This document shows, one piece after another, positions 50,467 through 60,425 of a DNA stretch of 64,000 bases. Position numbers and translations under genes: made by a program. Under the pieces are notes generated by a model. That model had not been told where the DNA came from and did not search any database. It saw only the letters and a list, made by a program, of their open reading frames with translations. This stretch comes from Selenomonas sp963544755 (GTDB lineage Bacteria > Bacillota > Negativicutes > Selenomonadales > Selenomonadaceae): contig CAUUGH010000005.1 in assembly GCA_963544755.1 (NCBI GenBank), positions 10,170 to 74,169 of the forward strand. Reading direction: 5' to 3'. The first letter of the stretch is position 1; every line of letters begins with the position of its first letter.

Positions 50467-53067
50467 TTATTTTGCAGCCGCCCAGTTTTTGCCCGTTTTT
50501 ATATCGACCAAGAGCGGCACAAAGAGCTGCACGACGTTTTCCATGGCATTTCGTACAAGATCTGCTACCTGCGCTTCTTCTTCTTTCATGATTTCAAGCA
50601 CCAATTCATCGTGTACCTGCAACAGTATGCGACTCTTAAAACCATCCTCTTTAAGTGCGTGATGTATCTTTAGCATCGCCAGCTTGATGATGTCAGCAGC
50701 CGAACCTTGAATCGGCGTATTCATTGCCATGCGCTCAGAGATCGTGCGTTGATTGTAATTGCTGCTATTGATGGCAGGCAAATCGCGCCGTCTGCCGAAA
50801 ATCGTCGTGACAAAACCGTCGCTACGCGCTTTTTCTACAGTATCATCAATGAATTTTTTCACGCCGCTGCATTTTTCAAAGTAGCTGGCAATATAGTCGG
50901 CAGCTTCTTGGCGCGAGATCTGAAGATCCTTAGATAGACCATAGTCACTAATGCCATAAACGATGCCAAAATTTACCGCCTTCGCCTTACGGCGCAAATC
51001 AGATGTTACCTCTTCTATCGGTACGCCAAAAACCTCAGCTGCCGTTCTTGCATGAATATCCTGCCCATGTAAAAATGCTTCTAAAAAATTTTTATCCTTT
51101 GATAGATGCGCCAAAACGCGCAACTCAATCTGCGAATAATCAGCAGACAGCAGAGCATCATAGCCGTCGCTAGGCGCAAAAAATGCGCGAATCTGGCGCC
51201 CTTCTTCTGTTCTAACGGGAATGTTTTGCAAATTTGGCTCTGAGCTGCTTAATCGTCCCGTCGCCGTAATCGTCTGATTAAAACTCGTATGAACGCGCTG
51301 CGTCGTAGAAGAAATTAATCCTTCCATACTATCAAGATACGTTGATTTAAGCTTCATCCAAAAACGATATGAGAGGATTTTCTCCATGATCGGATGATCA
51401 AAGCGCATGGCTTCTAATACTTCGGCGTTCGTGGAATAACCCGTCTTTGTCTTTTTCGTACCAGGTGGCGGCGACAAAAAAAGCTTGTCAAAAAGCACGG
51501 CAGATAGCTGCTTAGGCGAATTGATATTGAAGGTAGACTTTGCCAAATCGTAAATTTCAGCCGTCAAAGCAGCCAGATGCTTAGAAATCTCTTTGGATTT
51601 TTCATGCAAAGAGGCGCGATCGACATAGATACCTGCTTGCTCCATCGCCGCGAGAACTTTCACAAGGGGTTGCTCCATCGTTTCATAAAGCGATGCAAGA
51701 TCGTACTTTTCCAAGTTTCTTTTCAAAACAGGATAAAGTTCTTCTAAAAAAACTGCACACCATGCTGCCCCTTTTTCTCCTTTTTGCGCCGCATCAAAAG
51801 CATTGTCGGCAAAAAGATATGTGTTTACAAGACTTGGCACATCATAGCGTGTGCTAGGAGCTAACAGGTACGCAGCAAGCGAGACATCAAAGCAAGCTGA
51901 GCCAAAATCCATATCGCAGTGCAAAAAGGGCTTTGATTCATGAACAATCTTTCGGATGTTATCATTCTTAAACAGCGAATCAAAAAAAGAAAGATCCGCT
52001 AGCGCCGCAAGTAGCGTTTTGCCCTTAGCACATAAAACGAAACGCACCGCTTTTAGATCCGGCACTTTTCCCTCAAAGATCGCGGCGATGGAAAAAAATC
52101 CTTGCTCTTTTGCTTTTTCAATAAAAGATTTTTTTGCCTCATCATTTTCCATAGTCTGTAAAAAAAGCTCTATCGCAGGCTGCTCTTTTACCGCTTTTTC
52201 CTCATAGAAAGAAAAAAAGCTGCAAGCCATGGACTTCATATCGTATCGGTTGAAAAAATCCTGCAAAACATCATGTTTGGGGCAAATGACGTGCGAATCT
52301 ACAGAAAAGGACAACGGCACATCACAGCGAATCGTCGCCAAATCTTTGGAAAGAAACGCTTTTTCTTTGTCATTTAAGAGGTTTTCTTTAAGCTTTTTAC
52401 CCTTGATCTCTCCTATATGTTTATATACTTCTTCCAAGGAGCCATAGTCTATTAAGAGCTTCTTAGCCGTTTTAGGACCAATACCATGTACCCCGGGGAT
52501 ATTATCGGCAGCATCTCCCATCAGCCCCTTCATATCTACAAGCCGCTTCGGCGAAAAGCCATATTCTTCCATGAAAGATGCTTCATCATAAATCAAAAGC
52601 TCCGTCATACCCTTTTTCGTAAAGAGTATACGGATATTTTCCCGCACGAGCTGCAAAGCATCACGATCGCCCGTCACAATCAAGACATCCATGCCTTCTG
52701 CTGCCGCCCTTAGCGAAAGAGTTCCCAAAATATCGTCCGCCTCATAGCCCTGCTTTTCGATCAAAGGCACGCCTAATGCGGCAAGAAATTCGTGCAGCAG
52801 GGGAATTTGACTTGAAAGCTCCGGTGGTGTAGGTTTTCGCGTGCCTTTATATTCTGCAAACATTTCGTTTCGAAAAGTCTTTTTACCTTTATCAAATGCC
52901 ACGACAAGCCGATCCGGCGCATACTCTTGCATCAGCTTTTGTAACATTGTCGAAAAGCCATAGATGCCATTCGTATACGAGCCATTTGCCGCCTGTAAAA
53001 GCGGCAGTGCGTAAAATGCACGGTACAAAAGACTGCTGCCGTCAACAAGAATCCATCGCTTGCTCAA
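50467..53067 (-). CDS. polA: DNA polymerase I
   Basis: 866 residues: a 5'-3' exonuclease (LVDGSSLLYRAFYALP, GYEADDILGTL, GDRDALQLV), a central 3'-5' exonuclease fold lacking the DxE-type catalytic residues (as in Bacillus PolA) and the polymerase with SADYSQIELRVLAHLS, RRKAKAVNFGIVYG and QVHDELVLE. Starts at TTG after GAGGTG. Followed by mutM-coaE within 15 bases, so the two repair genes are co-transcribed. Confidence 0.97.
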   Translation of the reverse strand: MSKRWILVDGSSLLYRAFYALPLLQAANGSYTNGIYGFSTMLQKLMQEYAPDRLVVAFDKGKKTFRNEMFAEYKGTRKPTPPELSSQIPLLHEFLAALGVPLIEKQGYEADDILGTLSLRAAAEGMDVLIVTGDRDALQLVRENIRILFTKKGMTELLIYDEASFMEEYGFSPKRLVDMKGLMGDAADNIPGVHGIGPKTAKKLLIDYGSLEEVYKHIGEIKGKKLKENLLNDKEKAFLSKDLATIRCDVPLSFSVDSHVICPKHDVLQDFFNRYDMKSMACSFFSFYEEKAVKEQPAIELFLQTMENDEAKKSFIEKAKEQGFFSIAAIFEGKVPDLKAVRFVLCAKGKTLLAALADLSFFDSLFKNDNIRKIVHESKPFLHCDMDFGSACFDVSLAAYLLAPSTRYDVPSLVNTYLFADNAFDAAQKGEKGAAWCAVFLEELYPVLKRNLEKYDLASLYETMEQPLVKVLAAMEQAGIYVDRASLHEKSKEISKHLAALTAEIYDLAKSTFNINSPKQLSAVLFDKLFLSPPPGTKKTKTGYSTNAEVLEAMRFDHPIMEKILSYRFWMKLKSTYLDSMEGLISSTTQRVHTSFNQTITATGRLSSSEPNLQNIPVRTEEGRQIRAFFAPSDGYDALLSADYSQIELRVLAHLSKDKNFLEAFLHGQDIHARTAAEVFGVPIEEVTSDLRRKAKAVNFGIVYGISDYGLSKDLQISRQEAADYIASYFEKCSGVKKFIDDTVEKARSDGFVTTIFGRRRDLPAINSSNYNQRTISERMAMNTPIQGSAADIIKLAMLKIHHALKEDGFKSRILLQVHDELVLEIMKEEEAQVADLVRNAMENVVQLFVPLLVDIKTGKNWAAAK

Positions 53068-53141
53068 GTAAATTCACCTCACGCATCGTATCAAAAATCA
53101 TCAATGTGACTTTTCATTGTTGCTCTTTTCCCTCTACTTTG

Positions 53142-54230
53142 CTACATTTTTCCAGTAGCTATCGGCACCTTATGATCAGAGGCATAGGCAAATGTTTCTT
53201 TTATCGTTGTCAATTCATAAATACCGCGCTTACTCAAGCCACCTTGCAAATTAAAGAGTATGGCGGCATCTTCGGCATTGAAAAAAATCGTTCCCTTCTT
53301 GTCATAGCCAATAGCCTTACCATACTTCGTCCCTAGCGTAGCCGACTTAGCATCCCATGTCACAAGTATTTTCAACCGCTCGGCGATCTTTTCTGTCGGT
53401 AAATACACAATATCATCCTTGATAAGTGCCTTATCATTCATGAGATTTCCGTTAATCGCTAGATTGTACGCTTTCGCTACATAAGTAGGCTGTCCATCGG
53501 ACAGATAAATCTTGCGCTCTATATCCTCATCTGATTCAAACTTTTCCACACCGTAACCGGCTAGCCATCCAGATACGGTTTCAACATCAAGTGGCTGATA
53601 GCCATAACCATCTGGATAGATATAGTAAACAATCATATTGTCCTTGATCTTATCAATAACAACGCGCTGATACATGATCTCAACCGGTGTACCAATACTT
53701 ACATAATCATAAACCTCTTCAACATCAGCTTCTCTCATGCGTATGCAGCCGTTAGAAACAAAACTGCCGATAGACTCCGGATGATTCGTGCCATGGATGC
53801 CGTAATTTCCCCAGATCTGCATCCAACGATAGCCTAAAGGATTGCTCTCACCTGCAGGAACCCTATTTTTCGTATCGCCCGGATCGACCCATGTAGGATT
53901 TTCCTCTTTCATCAAAATGGAAAAGTAACCGACTGGTGTCGGCGTGGCAATCTTTCCTAAGGCTACGGGGTAAAGACGCACCTTTTCATTTTTTTTATAA
54001 AGACTTAAAGATCGCGCCGCTATATTGACGACAATCTTATATGGATCTTCACTTTTTATAGATGCTGTATTTACAGCTTGCGTTATCTCATTAGCTTCTG
54101 CTTCTTCAAAAGCAGCCTGCAGCCAGATGCCAGAGGGCTCTTCCTGCTCTTTTTCCGTCGCTTCTGCCCAATTATAAACACTGCCAAGCAAGAAAAGACA
54201 GATTAAAAAAGCCGTGATTTGCTTGAACAT
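53142..54230 (-). CDS. Exported L,D-transpeptidase (YkuD family)
   Basis: 362 residues with a signal peptide (about 1-24). The YkuD catalytic domain (about 65-185) has HGTN, SNGCIRMRE with the nucleophile Cys, and an upstream TPVGYFSI. A C-terminal part (about 265-350) resembles the copper amine oxidase N-terminal-like domain common in Firmicute exported proteins. Makes 3-3 crosslinks in peptidoglycan or attaches proteins to it. Confidence 0.9.
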   Translation of the reverse strand: MFKQITAFLICLFLLGSVYNWAEATEKEQEEPSGIWLQAAFEEAEANEITQAVNTASIKSEDPYKIVVNIAARSLSLYKKNEKVRLYPVALGKIATPTPVGYFSILMKEENPTWVDPGDTKNRVPAGESNPLGYRWMQIWGNYGIHGTNHPESIGSFVSNGCIRMREADVEEVYDYVSIGTPVEIMYQRVVIDKIKDNMIVYYIYPDGYGYQPLDVETVSGWLAGYGVEKFESDEDIERKIYLSDGQPTYVAKAYNLAINGNLMNDKALIKDDIVYLPTEKIAERLKILVTWDAKSATLGTKYGKAIGYDKKGTIFFNAEDAAILFNLQGGLSKRGIYELTTIKETFAYASDHKVPIATGKM

Positions 54231-54274
54231 TATCGCATCGTCCTTTTCAAAATTGCTTTTTCAAAGATATTTTC

Positions 54275-54303
54275 ATTATAGCATAACCATCTTATGCATG
54301 AAA
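54275..54303 (-). promoter_or_regulatory. Probable promoter of the L,D-transpeptidase gene
   Basis: On the minus strand TTTCAT, 17 bases, TATAAT about 45 bases before the ATG at 54230. Confidence 0.5.
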
Positions 54304-54329
54304 CCCCAAGAGGTAGTGCTGAAGGTAAA

Positions 54330-54392
54330 GGAAGCACTAATAAAATGAAGTCGCATAGATTTGTGCAGATGCGCTAAATTTATCAGTAGTTC
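54330..54392 (+). repeat. Dispersed palindromic repeat, copy behind cobS
   Basis: GGAAGCACTAATAAAATGAA, GTCGCATAG, ATTTGTGCAGATGCGCT and AAATTTATCAGTAGTTCTT. It is 20 bases behind the cobS stop, between the two operons. Confidence 0.75.
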
Positions 54393-54411
54393 TTAAAGTC
54401 CGCTGTGCGAT

Positions 54412-55236
54412 TTAGCCTGGAAATATCAGCAAAAAGGAAAAGACTACGATCGCTTCTGCAAGCGTCGTAATTGCACCATACACATCTCCCGTAAGACCGC
54501 CGAGATGGCGCGTCGCATAGCGTGCAAAAACGAGTGTGAAAAAAAGTGCAATAAAAAAGACTGCCGCCATAATAAAAGTCCAAGTAAAAAATGCTCCAAA
54601 ATTTATAGCAAAAGACTCACTATGAAAATCTGCAAATATTCCGGGAAGGAGCAATAATGGGATCGTATAAAAAAAGACGGCACACAGCACCTTTTTTGTG
54701 CCACCGTCCTTAAACGCTTTTCCCATACCCTCAGAGCGTGCATAGGGAAATAAGGTAATAGCCGCGACCATCATAAAGCGTGCGACAATAGGCATGACAA
54801 ATAGCGTGTGAAAAAGATGCGGCTTTTGCAAAAAATCAAGCAAAACAGCCCAGTTAAAAATCATCAGCAAAACGAAGCCAAAGATGCCATTTGCCCCCAC
54901 ATGGCTATCTTTCATTATTTCTAACATACGCTCGCGTGAACGCCCCGAAAAAAGTCCATCCATCGTATCCATAAAGCCGTCACAATGAAGCCCACCTGTC
55001 AGCAGGAGCGGCAATATCAACAAGAGTGCCGCCGTAATATGCGGCGGCAGAAAAAAACCGTTCTGTGGTAATACGAGTAAAAAAATTGCAGCAAAAGTGG
55101 CGTAGAAGCTGCCGAGCAGCAAACCAATCAGTGGAAAATAGCGTACGCTATCGGCAAAATCCTTCTCCTGCCAATCCTTTTGCTCGACAATCGAAATGCG
55201 TGTGAGAAACTGTAGACCAATAAAAAATGCACGCAT
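54412..55236 (-). CDS. cobS: Adenosylcobinamide-GDP ribazoletransferase
   Basis: Last step of cobalamin assembly: joins alpha-ribazole (phosphate) to adenosylcobinamide-GDP at the membrane. 274 residues with about six helices; the DGFMDTMDGLFSGRSRERMLEIMKDS block (split here for length: DGFMDTMDG and RERMLEIMKDSH) holds the acidic metal site. ATG at 55236 follows GAGGCGG. Last gene of the cobalamin operon. Confidence 0.95.
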   Translation of the reverse strand: MRAFFIGLQFLTRISIVEQKDWQEKDFADSVRYFPLIGLLLGSFYATFAAIFLLVLPQNGFFLPPHITAALLLILPLLLTGGLHCDGFMDTMDGLFSGRSRERMLEIMKDSHVGANGIFGFVLLMIFNWAVLLDFLQKPHLFHTLFVMPIVARFMMVAAITLFPYARSEGMGKAFKDGGTKKVLCAVFFYTIPLLLLPGIFADFHSESFAINFGAFFTWTFIMAAVFFIALFFTLVFARYATRHLGGLTGDVYGAITTLAEAIVVFSFLLIFPG

Positions 55237-55253
55237 CAAAACACCGCCTCGCT

Positions 55254-56231
55254 TTATTTGTCCAAACTAAAAAATACCATCCCCTGTGCTGATAGTAGAA
55301 AGCCTACATAAGAAAACAGCAGGAAAAGCACCGTGACTGTATACATAAGGCGCACAGTTTTTTGTATATCATCGGCTTTAATATCGCGTGTCGCATCTCC
55401 CATATAGGCGCGAAAATGCCGCTTGCCGAAGTAGTAGTTGTTGCCGCCTAAGCGTATGCCAAGCGCACCAGCCACAGGTGCTTCGGCATATCCACCGTTC
55501 GGGCTTGGGTGCTTTTTTGCATCACGGCGCAGTATACGCCATGCCTTACGAGCATCAAAGCGCAGTAAAAAAGCAGCAAGCACAAAAAAAGCGCCTGTAA
55601 GTCTTGCAGGGATATAGTTTATCACATCATCAAAACGTGCTGCCACTTTACCAAAGTAGAGATACTTTGCGTTCTTGTAGCCAAGCATCGAATCCATCGT
55701 ATTTGCCGCACGATAGAGCACGGCAAATGCTAGCCCCCCGATCAGATAGAAAAAAAGCGGTGCTATTATGCCATCTATGGTATTTTCTGCTACTGTTTCT
55801 ATTGCTGCACGCGACACTTCTAAATTACTGAGTCTATCTGTATCACGCCCGACGATCCAGCCAACCTTTTTACGCGCATTCAAAAGATCGCCGTCCTTTA
55901 AGAGCGCACGAATCTCCATGCCTGCTGCGGCAAGGCTCTTAGGCGAAATCATAAAAGAGAGCAATAATGCCTCTAGTGCCATGCCTACATATGGCAAGGG
56001 AATAAGCGCCAGAAGCTGCAATATACACCAAGTGATCTCATAGCAGACAACGAGTACGATGAGCGTTAGAAAGCCGCCGAGAAGGAGCTTTTTTTCATTC
56101 GTATCCTCAGGATGATAAAAACAACGCTCTAACCAAGCTATAAGTTTGCCTATCAGTACGACAGGATGCAGGCTAGAGCGCGGATCACCAACGATACAGT
56201 CGATAAAAAACGCAATAACAGCCGTCAGCAT
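55254..56231 (-). CDS. cbiB: Adenosylcobinamide-phosphate synthase CbiB
   Basis: Attaches aminopropanol phosphate to adenosylcobyrate. 325 residues, four or five helices; HPVVLIGKLI, VAENTIDGIIAPLFF and GYKNAKYLYFGKVAARFDDV are family blocks. ATG at 56231 follows GGGAG and overlaps the stop of the preceding cbiP gene. Between cbiP and cobS. Confidence 0.95.
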   Translation of the reverse strand: MLTAVIAFFIDCIVGDPRSSLHPVVLIGKLIAWLERCFYHPEDTNEKKLLLGGFLTLIVLVVCYEITWCILQLLALIPLPYVGMALEALLLSFMISPKSLAAAGMEIRALLKDGDLLNARKKVGWIVGRDTDRLSNLEVSRAAIETVAENTIDGIIAPLFFYLIGGLAFAVLYRAANTMDSMLGYKNAKYLYFGKVAARFDDVINYIPARLTGAFFVLAAFLLRFDARKAWRILRRDAKKHPSPNGGYAEAPVAGALGIRLGGNNYYFGKRHFRAYMGDATRDIKADDIQKTVRLMYTVTVLFLLFSYVGFLLSAQGMVFFSLDK

Positions 56232-56232
56232 C

Positions 56233-57759
56233 TTATTTTTCTCCCATGATTTCACCGAGTTTTTCTAGATCAAGATGTGTTCGCACGACAGATGCAAGAT
56301 GATCGTAGCTTTCCTCTTTTTCACGGTAGCGATTACGTACCACAGTCAACGGTAAAAGCCCCTTCCTTTCGCGCAGCGCATTGAGCAGGGCGCGTCGAAA
56401 GCCGTCATGGTCAAAAATGCCATGGATATAGGTGCCAAATACATTTCCAGCTTCATTTACTGTGCCGTCTACAGCATCACAAGTTTTGCCACGCCGCTTT
56501 TTTATACAAAAGGGATGCGTTTCATTGTCGCGCAAAAATTTTGTTGTCCCCATATGAATTTCATAGCCATTGATTTTTTCGGCAGAAAGCATTTTGCCAA
56601 GAAACGGCAGATCTTTTACAGAGGCTGTAACCTGTGCAGTCAGCTTATCTTCATGAAATATCGTTTTTATGCCTAAAAGTCCTAGCCCTTTTGTACTGTC
56701 AAAGGTAGATTCCGTATGCTTAGGATCAAGGATCATTTCTCCAAGCATTTGATAGCCGCCGCAAATTCCGATGACAGCCGCCCCTTTCTCATGTGCCATG
56801 CGAATCCTGGCGGCAAGTCCCGACTTTTCTAGCCAACGCATATCTTCTGATGTGTTTTTGCTGCCCGGCAGAAGAATCAAATCCGGTATTCCCAGGGCAT
56901 CGGCATCATGAACATAGCAAAGTGCAACATCAGGCTCACTTTCTAAACTGTCAAAGTCCGTGAAATTAGAGATCTTCGGCGTACGAATGACGGCTAAATG
57001 AAGTTCACGATCTAGAGGTGTTTCTGCTTTATCTTCTAACGATACAGAATCTTCGTCGTCGATCCCCATATTTTCGATGTGCGGAATAACGCCCAGTACA
57101 GGTTTTCCTGTCTTTTTCTCTAAAAATTCAACAGCAGGCGTAAAAAGAGAGATGTCACCGCGAAACTTATTGACGATAAGCCCCTTGATAAGTGCTCGTT
57201 CGTCATCTTCCAAAAGCTCTAGCGTGCCGACGAGTGAGGCGAGTGCGCCGCCGCGATCAACATCAGCGATGAGCAGCACGGGAGCGTTTAGATACTTCGC
57301 CACGCGCATATTGACAATGTCATTTGCCTTTAGATTAACTTCAGCAGGGCTGCCGGCGCCTTCGATAACGATTGTTTCATATTCTGCGTCAAGGTGTGCT
57401 AGAGCTTCCTTTACAGCCGTAAATGCCTTGAGCGAATAGCCCTGATGGTATTCCTTCGCCGTCATATTGCCGACGGGCTTTCCCATAATGATGACCTGCG
57501 AACAGGAATTTCCCGTCGGCTTTAGTAGGACGGGATTCATGTCAACGAACGGCTCTAGCCCTGCGGCTTCTGCTTGTGCTACCTGTGCGCGCCCCATCTC
57601 TAAACCGTCTTTTGTTACATAGGAGTTTAATGCCATATTTTGCGCCTTAAAGGGAACGACGCGCCGCCCTTCTTGCCTAAATATGCGGCAAAGTGCCGTT
57701 GTCAAAATACTTTTTCCAACATGCGAGCTAGTCCCCATCATCATGATATAGTTCGCCAA
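56233..57759 (-). CDS. cbiP: Cobyric acid synthase CbiP/CobQ
   Basis: Amidates four side chains of adenosylcobyrinate a,c-diamide using glutamine and ATP. Seen: MMGTSSHVGKSILTTALCR P-loop, FKAQNMALNS, VIEGAGSPAEVNL and the glutamine amidotransferase Cys in VIGICGGYQMLG with His in YIHGIFDHDGFR. 508 residues. Confidence 0.97.
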   Translation of the reverse strand: MANYIMMMGTSSHVGKSILTTALCRIFRQEGRRVVPFKAQNMALNSYVTKDGLEMGRAQVAQAEAAGLEPFVDMNPVLLKPTGNSCSQVIIMGKPVGNMTAKEYHQGYSLKAFTAVKEALAHLDAEYETIVIEGAGSPAEVNLKANDIVNMRVAKYLNAPVLLIADVDRGGALASLVGTLELLEDDERALIKGLIVNKFRGDISLFTPAVEFLEKKTGKPVLGVIPHIENMGIDDEDSVSLEDKAETPLDRELHLAVIRTPKISNFTDFDSLESEPDVALCYVHDADALGIPDLILLPGSKNTSEDMRWLEKSGLAARIRMAHEKGAAVIGICGGYQMLGEMILDPKHTESTFDSTKGLGLLGIKTIFHEDKLTAQVTASVKDLPFLGKMLSAEKINGYEIHMGTTKFLRDNETHPFCIKKRRGKTCDAVDGTVNEAGNVFGTYIHGIFDHDGFRRALLNALRERKGLLPLTVVRNRYREKEESYDHLASVVRTHLDLEKLGEIMGEK

Positions 57760-57795
57760 AAGCCATGCCTCCTATCAAGAAAAAAATGTATGTCG

Positions 57796-58371
57796 TTACG
57801 CTAAACCGCCGTTTTGCCACGGTACGGCAAGCTTTTTGAAATCTACGGCAATGCCGCAGGAAACGACGTACACTTCATCTGCTGCACACGCTGCCAACTG
57901 ATTGGCAATTCCCGTGTTATCACGATACTCGCGAGCAAGATGGTTGTCAGGTACGATGCCGGCACCTACCTCATTCGTTACAAAAATTGTCGTTGCTGTC
58001 TGCTTTTTTGCAGCTTCAAGCAAGCACTCGATTTTCTCTCTTATAAGTTCATTATTTGCCGAAGAATCACAAACACTCTCTAACGCACACAGCAAATTGC
58101 TTATATAAAGCGTCAGACAATCGAAAATAATCATATCGTGTGCTTCACCTGCCGCCTTAATGGCAAGGTGTGCGTCATGAGGAGCCTCCCAAGTATGCCA
58201 GTTTGCAGGACGACGCTCACGATGCAACTTCACGCGAAATGCCATTTCTTCATCGTAGATGTCTGCCGTCGCTATATAGGCGACGTTTTTCCCAAACCGA
58301 GCCGCATATTGCTCGGCAAAGCAGCTCTTGCCGCTTCTAGCTCCGCCTGCGACTAAAACGATCTTACCCAT
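57796..58371 (-). CDS. cobU: Adenosylcobinamide kinase/guanylyltransferase CobU
   Basis: Bifunctional NTPase preparing adenosylcobinamide-GDP. Seen: VAGGARSGKSCFAEQ P-loop, TWEAPHDA, FDCLTLYISNLL and VTNEVGAGIVPDNHLAREYRD. 191 residues from ATG at 58371 with GAGGAG, overlapping the cbiA stop. Confidence 0.95.
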   Translation of the reverse strand: MGKIVLVAGGARSGKSCFAEQYAARFGKNVAYIATADIYDEEMAFRVKLHRERRPANWHTWEAPHDAHLAIKAAGEAHDMIIFDCLTLYISNLLCALESVCDSSANNELIREKIECLLEAAKKQTATTIFVTNEVGAGIVPDNHLAREYRDNTGIANQLAACAADEVYVVSCGIAVDFKKLAVPWQNGGLA

Positions 58372-59770
58372 GCGGCGTTCTCCTCTTTCTGCTTGCTCGG
58401 CAAGACTCAATAAATGCTTTCGCTGCCTCTAGGCAGCCGGCAAAATGCAGGTGCAAATAAGAGCCTAGCACCGTGCCTTTTGCATAGCCTGACGCATAGC
58501 GCGCGCCGTTTCTCATGCGTGTGAACGTAAATGCACGCGGTAGTTGTACGTCTTTTGAGATGATCTCCGTGGAAAAATGAAACTCATGACCACGAAGCTT
58601 TGTCCCCTGCGCTCCAAGAATCGTATCAGTGCAAAATGTCGCTTCGACATAACCTACCATCTGCAGCTTGCGGCTCATTTTGACGACAGAGGGAACAATG
58701 CCAACCATATCATGCGCTTTGCCGTCAAAGTCTACCAATTTTTCCATCAAATACATATAACCGCCACATTCTGCATAGATCGGTACACCTATGGCTGCCG
58801 CTAAAACAAGCGAGCGGCGCATCGACACATTCGCCGTCAAGTTTTCTACAAACATCTCGGGAAATCCGCCGCCTAAGAAAACGCCGTCCACTTTAGGCAA
58901 GGCTACATCGTGCAGCGGACTAAAAAAGATAATTTCTGCCCCAAAGGATTCTAATACTTCAAAGCTTTCTGGATAAGAAAAAGAAAATGCTTCATCGCAG
59001 GCGACGGCAATACGCACCTTCGGGTGCGACGGCGCAGCGTCCTCTCTTTTAGTAAGGATCAATTTTTCTGGCAAAGAAAACGGCGCACTGGCAAAGGCAA
59101 TTTTTTTAACCGCTTCAAGATCAACTGAGCGCGCCACCATTTCGCCCATCTTTGCTATTACATCACGCTCTTTATTTTCCTCTATCGGCAAAAGTCCTAA
59201 GTGACGTTCTGGCATCTTGAGCGATTCATCGCGGCGCACCGCCCCTAAGACGGGCATTGATATTTTTGCCATCGCCTCACGAATCATCGCCTCATGCGTG
59301 TCTGAGCCTAAGCGATTCAAAAGCACGCCAGATAGCTTGACTTCTAGATCGTAGCTACGAAACCCTAGTGCAATCGCCGCCGCCGATACACCCATCGACT
59401 TAGCGTCAATAACAAGGAGAACTGGCGCATCTAGCAGCTTGGCGATTTCTGCTGTAGAGCTTACACCTTTTTTGCCGCCGTCGTATAATCCCATTACGCC
59501 TTCTATTAAAGCCAGATCCTTACCATGCGCCGTGCGTGCAAAGATCTCCTTAAGACGATCTGGAGGCATCAGCCATGTATCAAGATTGTGCGCGGATAGA
59601 CCGCTTGCAAGTGCATGATAGCCGGGATCAATATAGTCAGGACCGATCTTATATGACTGCACGCGCAGCCCTTGCGCTCTAAGTGCGGCAAGGATGCCCG
59701 TTACAAGCGTCGTCTTTCCTGAGCCGCTTTGTGTCGCAGCGATGATAAGGCGCGGAATCTTCTCTTTCAT
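58364..59770 (-). CDS. cbiA: Cobyrinate a,c-diamide synthase CbiA
   Basis: Amidates the a and c acetates of cobyrinate. Seen: ATQSGSGKTTLVTGIL P-loop, EGVMGLYDG, LLNRLGSDTHEA and the amidotransferase Cys in YAECGGYMYLME, with HEFHFS. 468 residues; ATG at 59770 follows TGAGG. Works on the product of CbiC. Confidence 0.96.
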   Translation of the reverse strand: MKEKIPRLIIAATQSGSGKTTLVTGILAALRAQGLRVQSYKIGPDYIDPGYHALASGLSAHNLDTWLMPPDRLKEIFARTAHGKDLALIEGVMGLYDGGKKGVSSTAEIAKLLDAPVLLVIDAKSMGVSAAAIALGFRSYDLEVKLSGVLLNRLGSDTHEAMIREAMAKISMPVLGAVRRDESLKMPERHLGLLPIEENKERDVIAKMGEMVARSVDLEAVKKIAFASAPFSLPEKLILTKREDAAPSHPKVRIAVACDEAFSFSYPESFEVLESFGAEIIFFSPLHDVALPKVDGVFLGGGFPEMFVENLTANVSMRRSLVLAAAIGVPIYAECGGYMYLMEKLVDFDGKAHDMVGIVPSVVKMSRKLQMVGYVEATFCTDTILGAQGTKLRGHEFHFSTEIISKDVQLPRAFTFTRMRNGARYASGYAKGTVLGSYLHLHFAGCLEAAKAFIESCRASRKRRTPHG

Positions 59771-59780
59771 AGCAATTTCC

Positions 59781-60413
59781 TCAGCGCGTATTGTCGATGA
59801 GATACATGACGGCATTTACTACAGATGCTGCAATCGGACTGCCGCCCTTCGTGCCTTTTACCGTGATATAAGGCACCTTATCATTTTTTGCCAAAAGCTC
59901 CTTAGAGTCTGTCGCCCCGACAAAACCAACGGGTATACCAACTATAGCAGCCGGACGAATACCTTCATCTTCTACCATTCGCAGTACCTCAAAAAGTGCC
60001 GTCGGTGCATTACCGATGGCGATAATCGCACCGTCGAGTGCCTTGCCAAAAGAGCGCATCGCTGCCATCGAGCGCGTGATTTTTTGTGCTTTTGCTTTAG
60101 CTGCGATCTTTTCGTCTGCAACTAGACAATGCACCTCGCCGCCTAAGGAGGCGAGTTTTTTCTTGTTGATGCCCGTACGTACCATTTCAACATCGGTGTA
60201 GATATGTGCGCCTTTTTTTAGAGCCTGCTGCATAGCTTCAATCGCCTGCGGATGCACGCAAATGACCTTTGCATATTCGACATCGCCGGAGGCATGAATC
60301 ATGCGCGAATAAACTTTCGTTGCCGCATCAGAAAGGTTATAATCTACCAAATACGGCGCGATGATCTCCATGCTGCGGTTTTCAATATCCATCGGCTGCT
60401 TGATAAAATCCAT
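59781..60413 (-). CDS. cbiC: Cobalt-precorrin-8 methylmutase CbiC
   Basis: Moves the C11 methyl to C12 to give cobyrinate. 210 residues; the catalytic-type His in MIHASGDVEYAKV near residue 50, GAHIYTDVEMVRTGINKK and VGIPVGFVGATDSKELL are family blocks. Sits between cbiJ and cbiA in pathway order. Confidence 0.95.
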   Translation of the reverse strand: MDFIKQPMDIENRSMEIIAPYLVDYNLSDAATKVYSRMIHASGDVEYAKVICVHPQAIEAMQQALKKGAHIYTDVEMVRTGINKKKLASLGGEVHCLVADEKIAAKAKAQKITRSMAAMRSFGKALDGAIIAIGNAPTALFEVLRMVEDEGIRPAAIVGIPVGFVGATDSKELLAKNDKVPYITVKGTKGGSPIAASVVNAVMYLIDNTR

Positions 60414-60425
60414 ATGCTAACCTCC

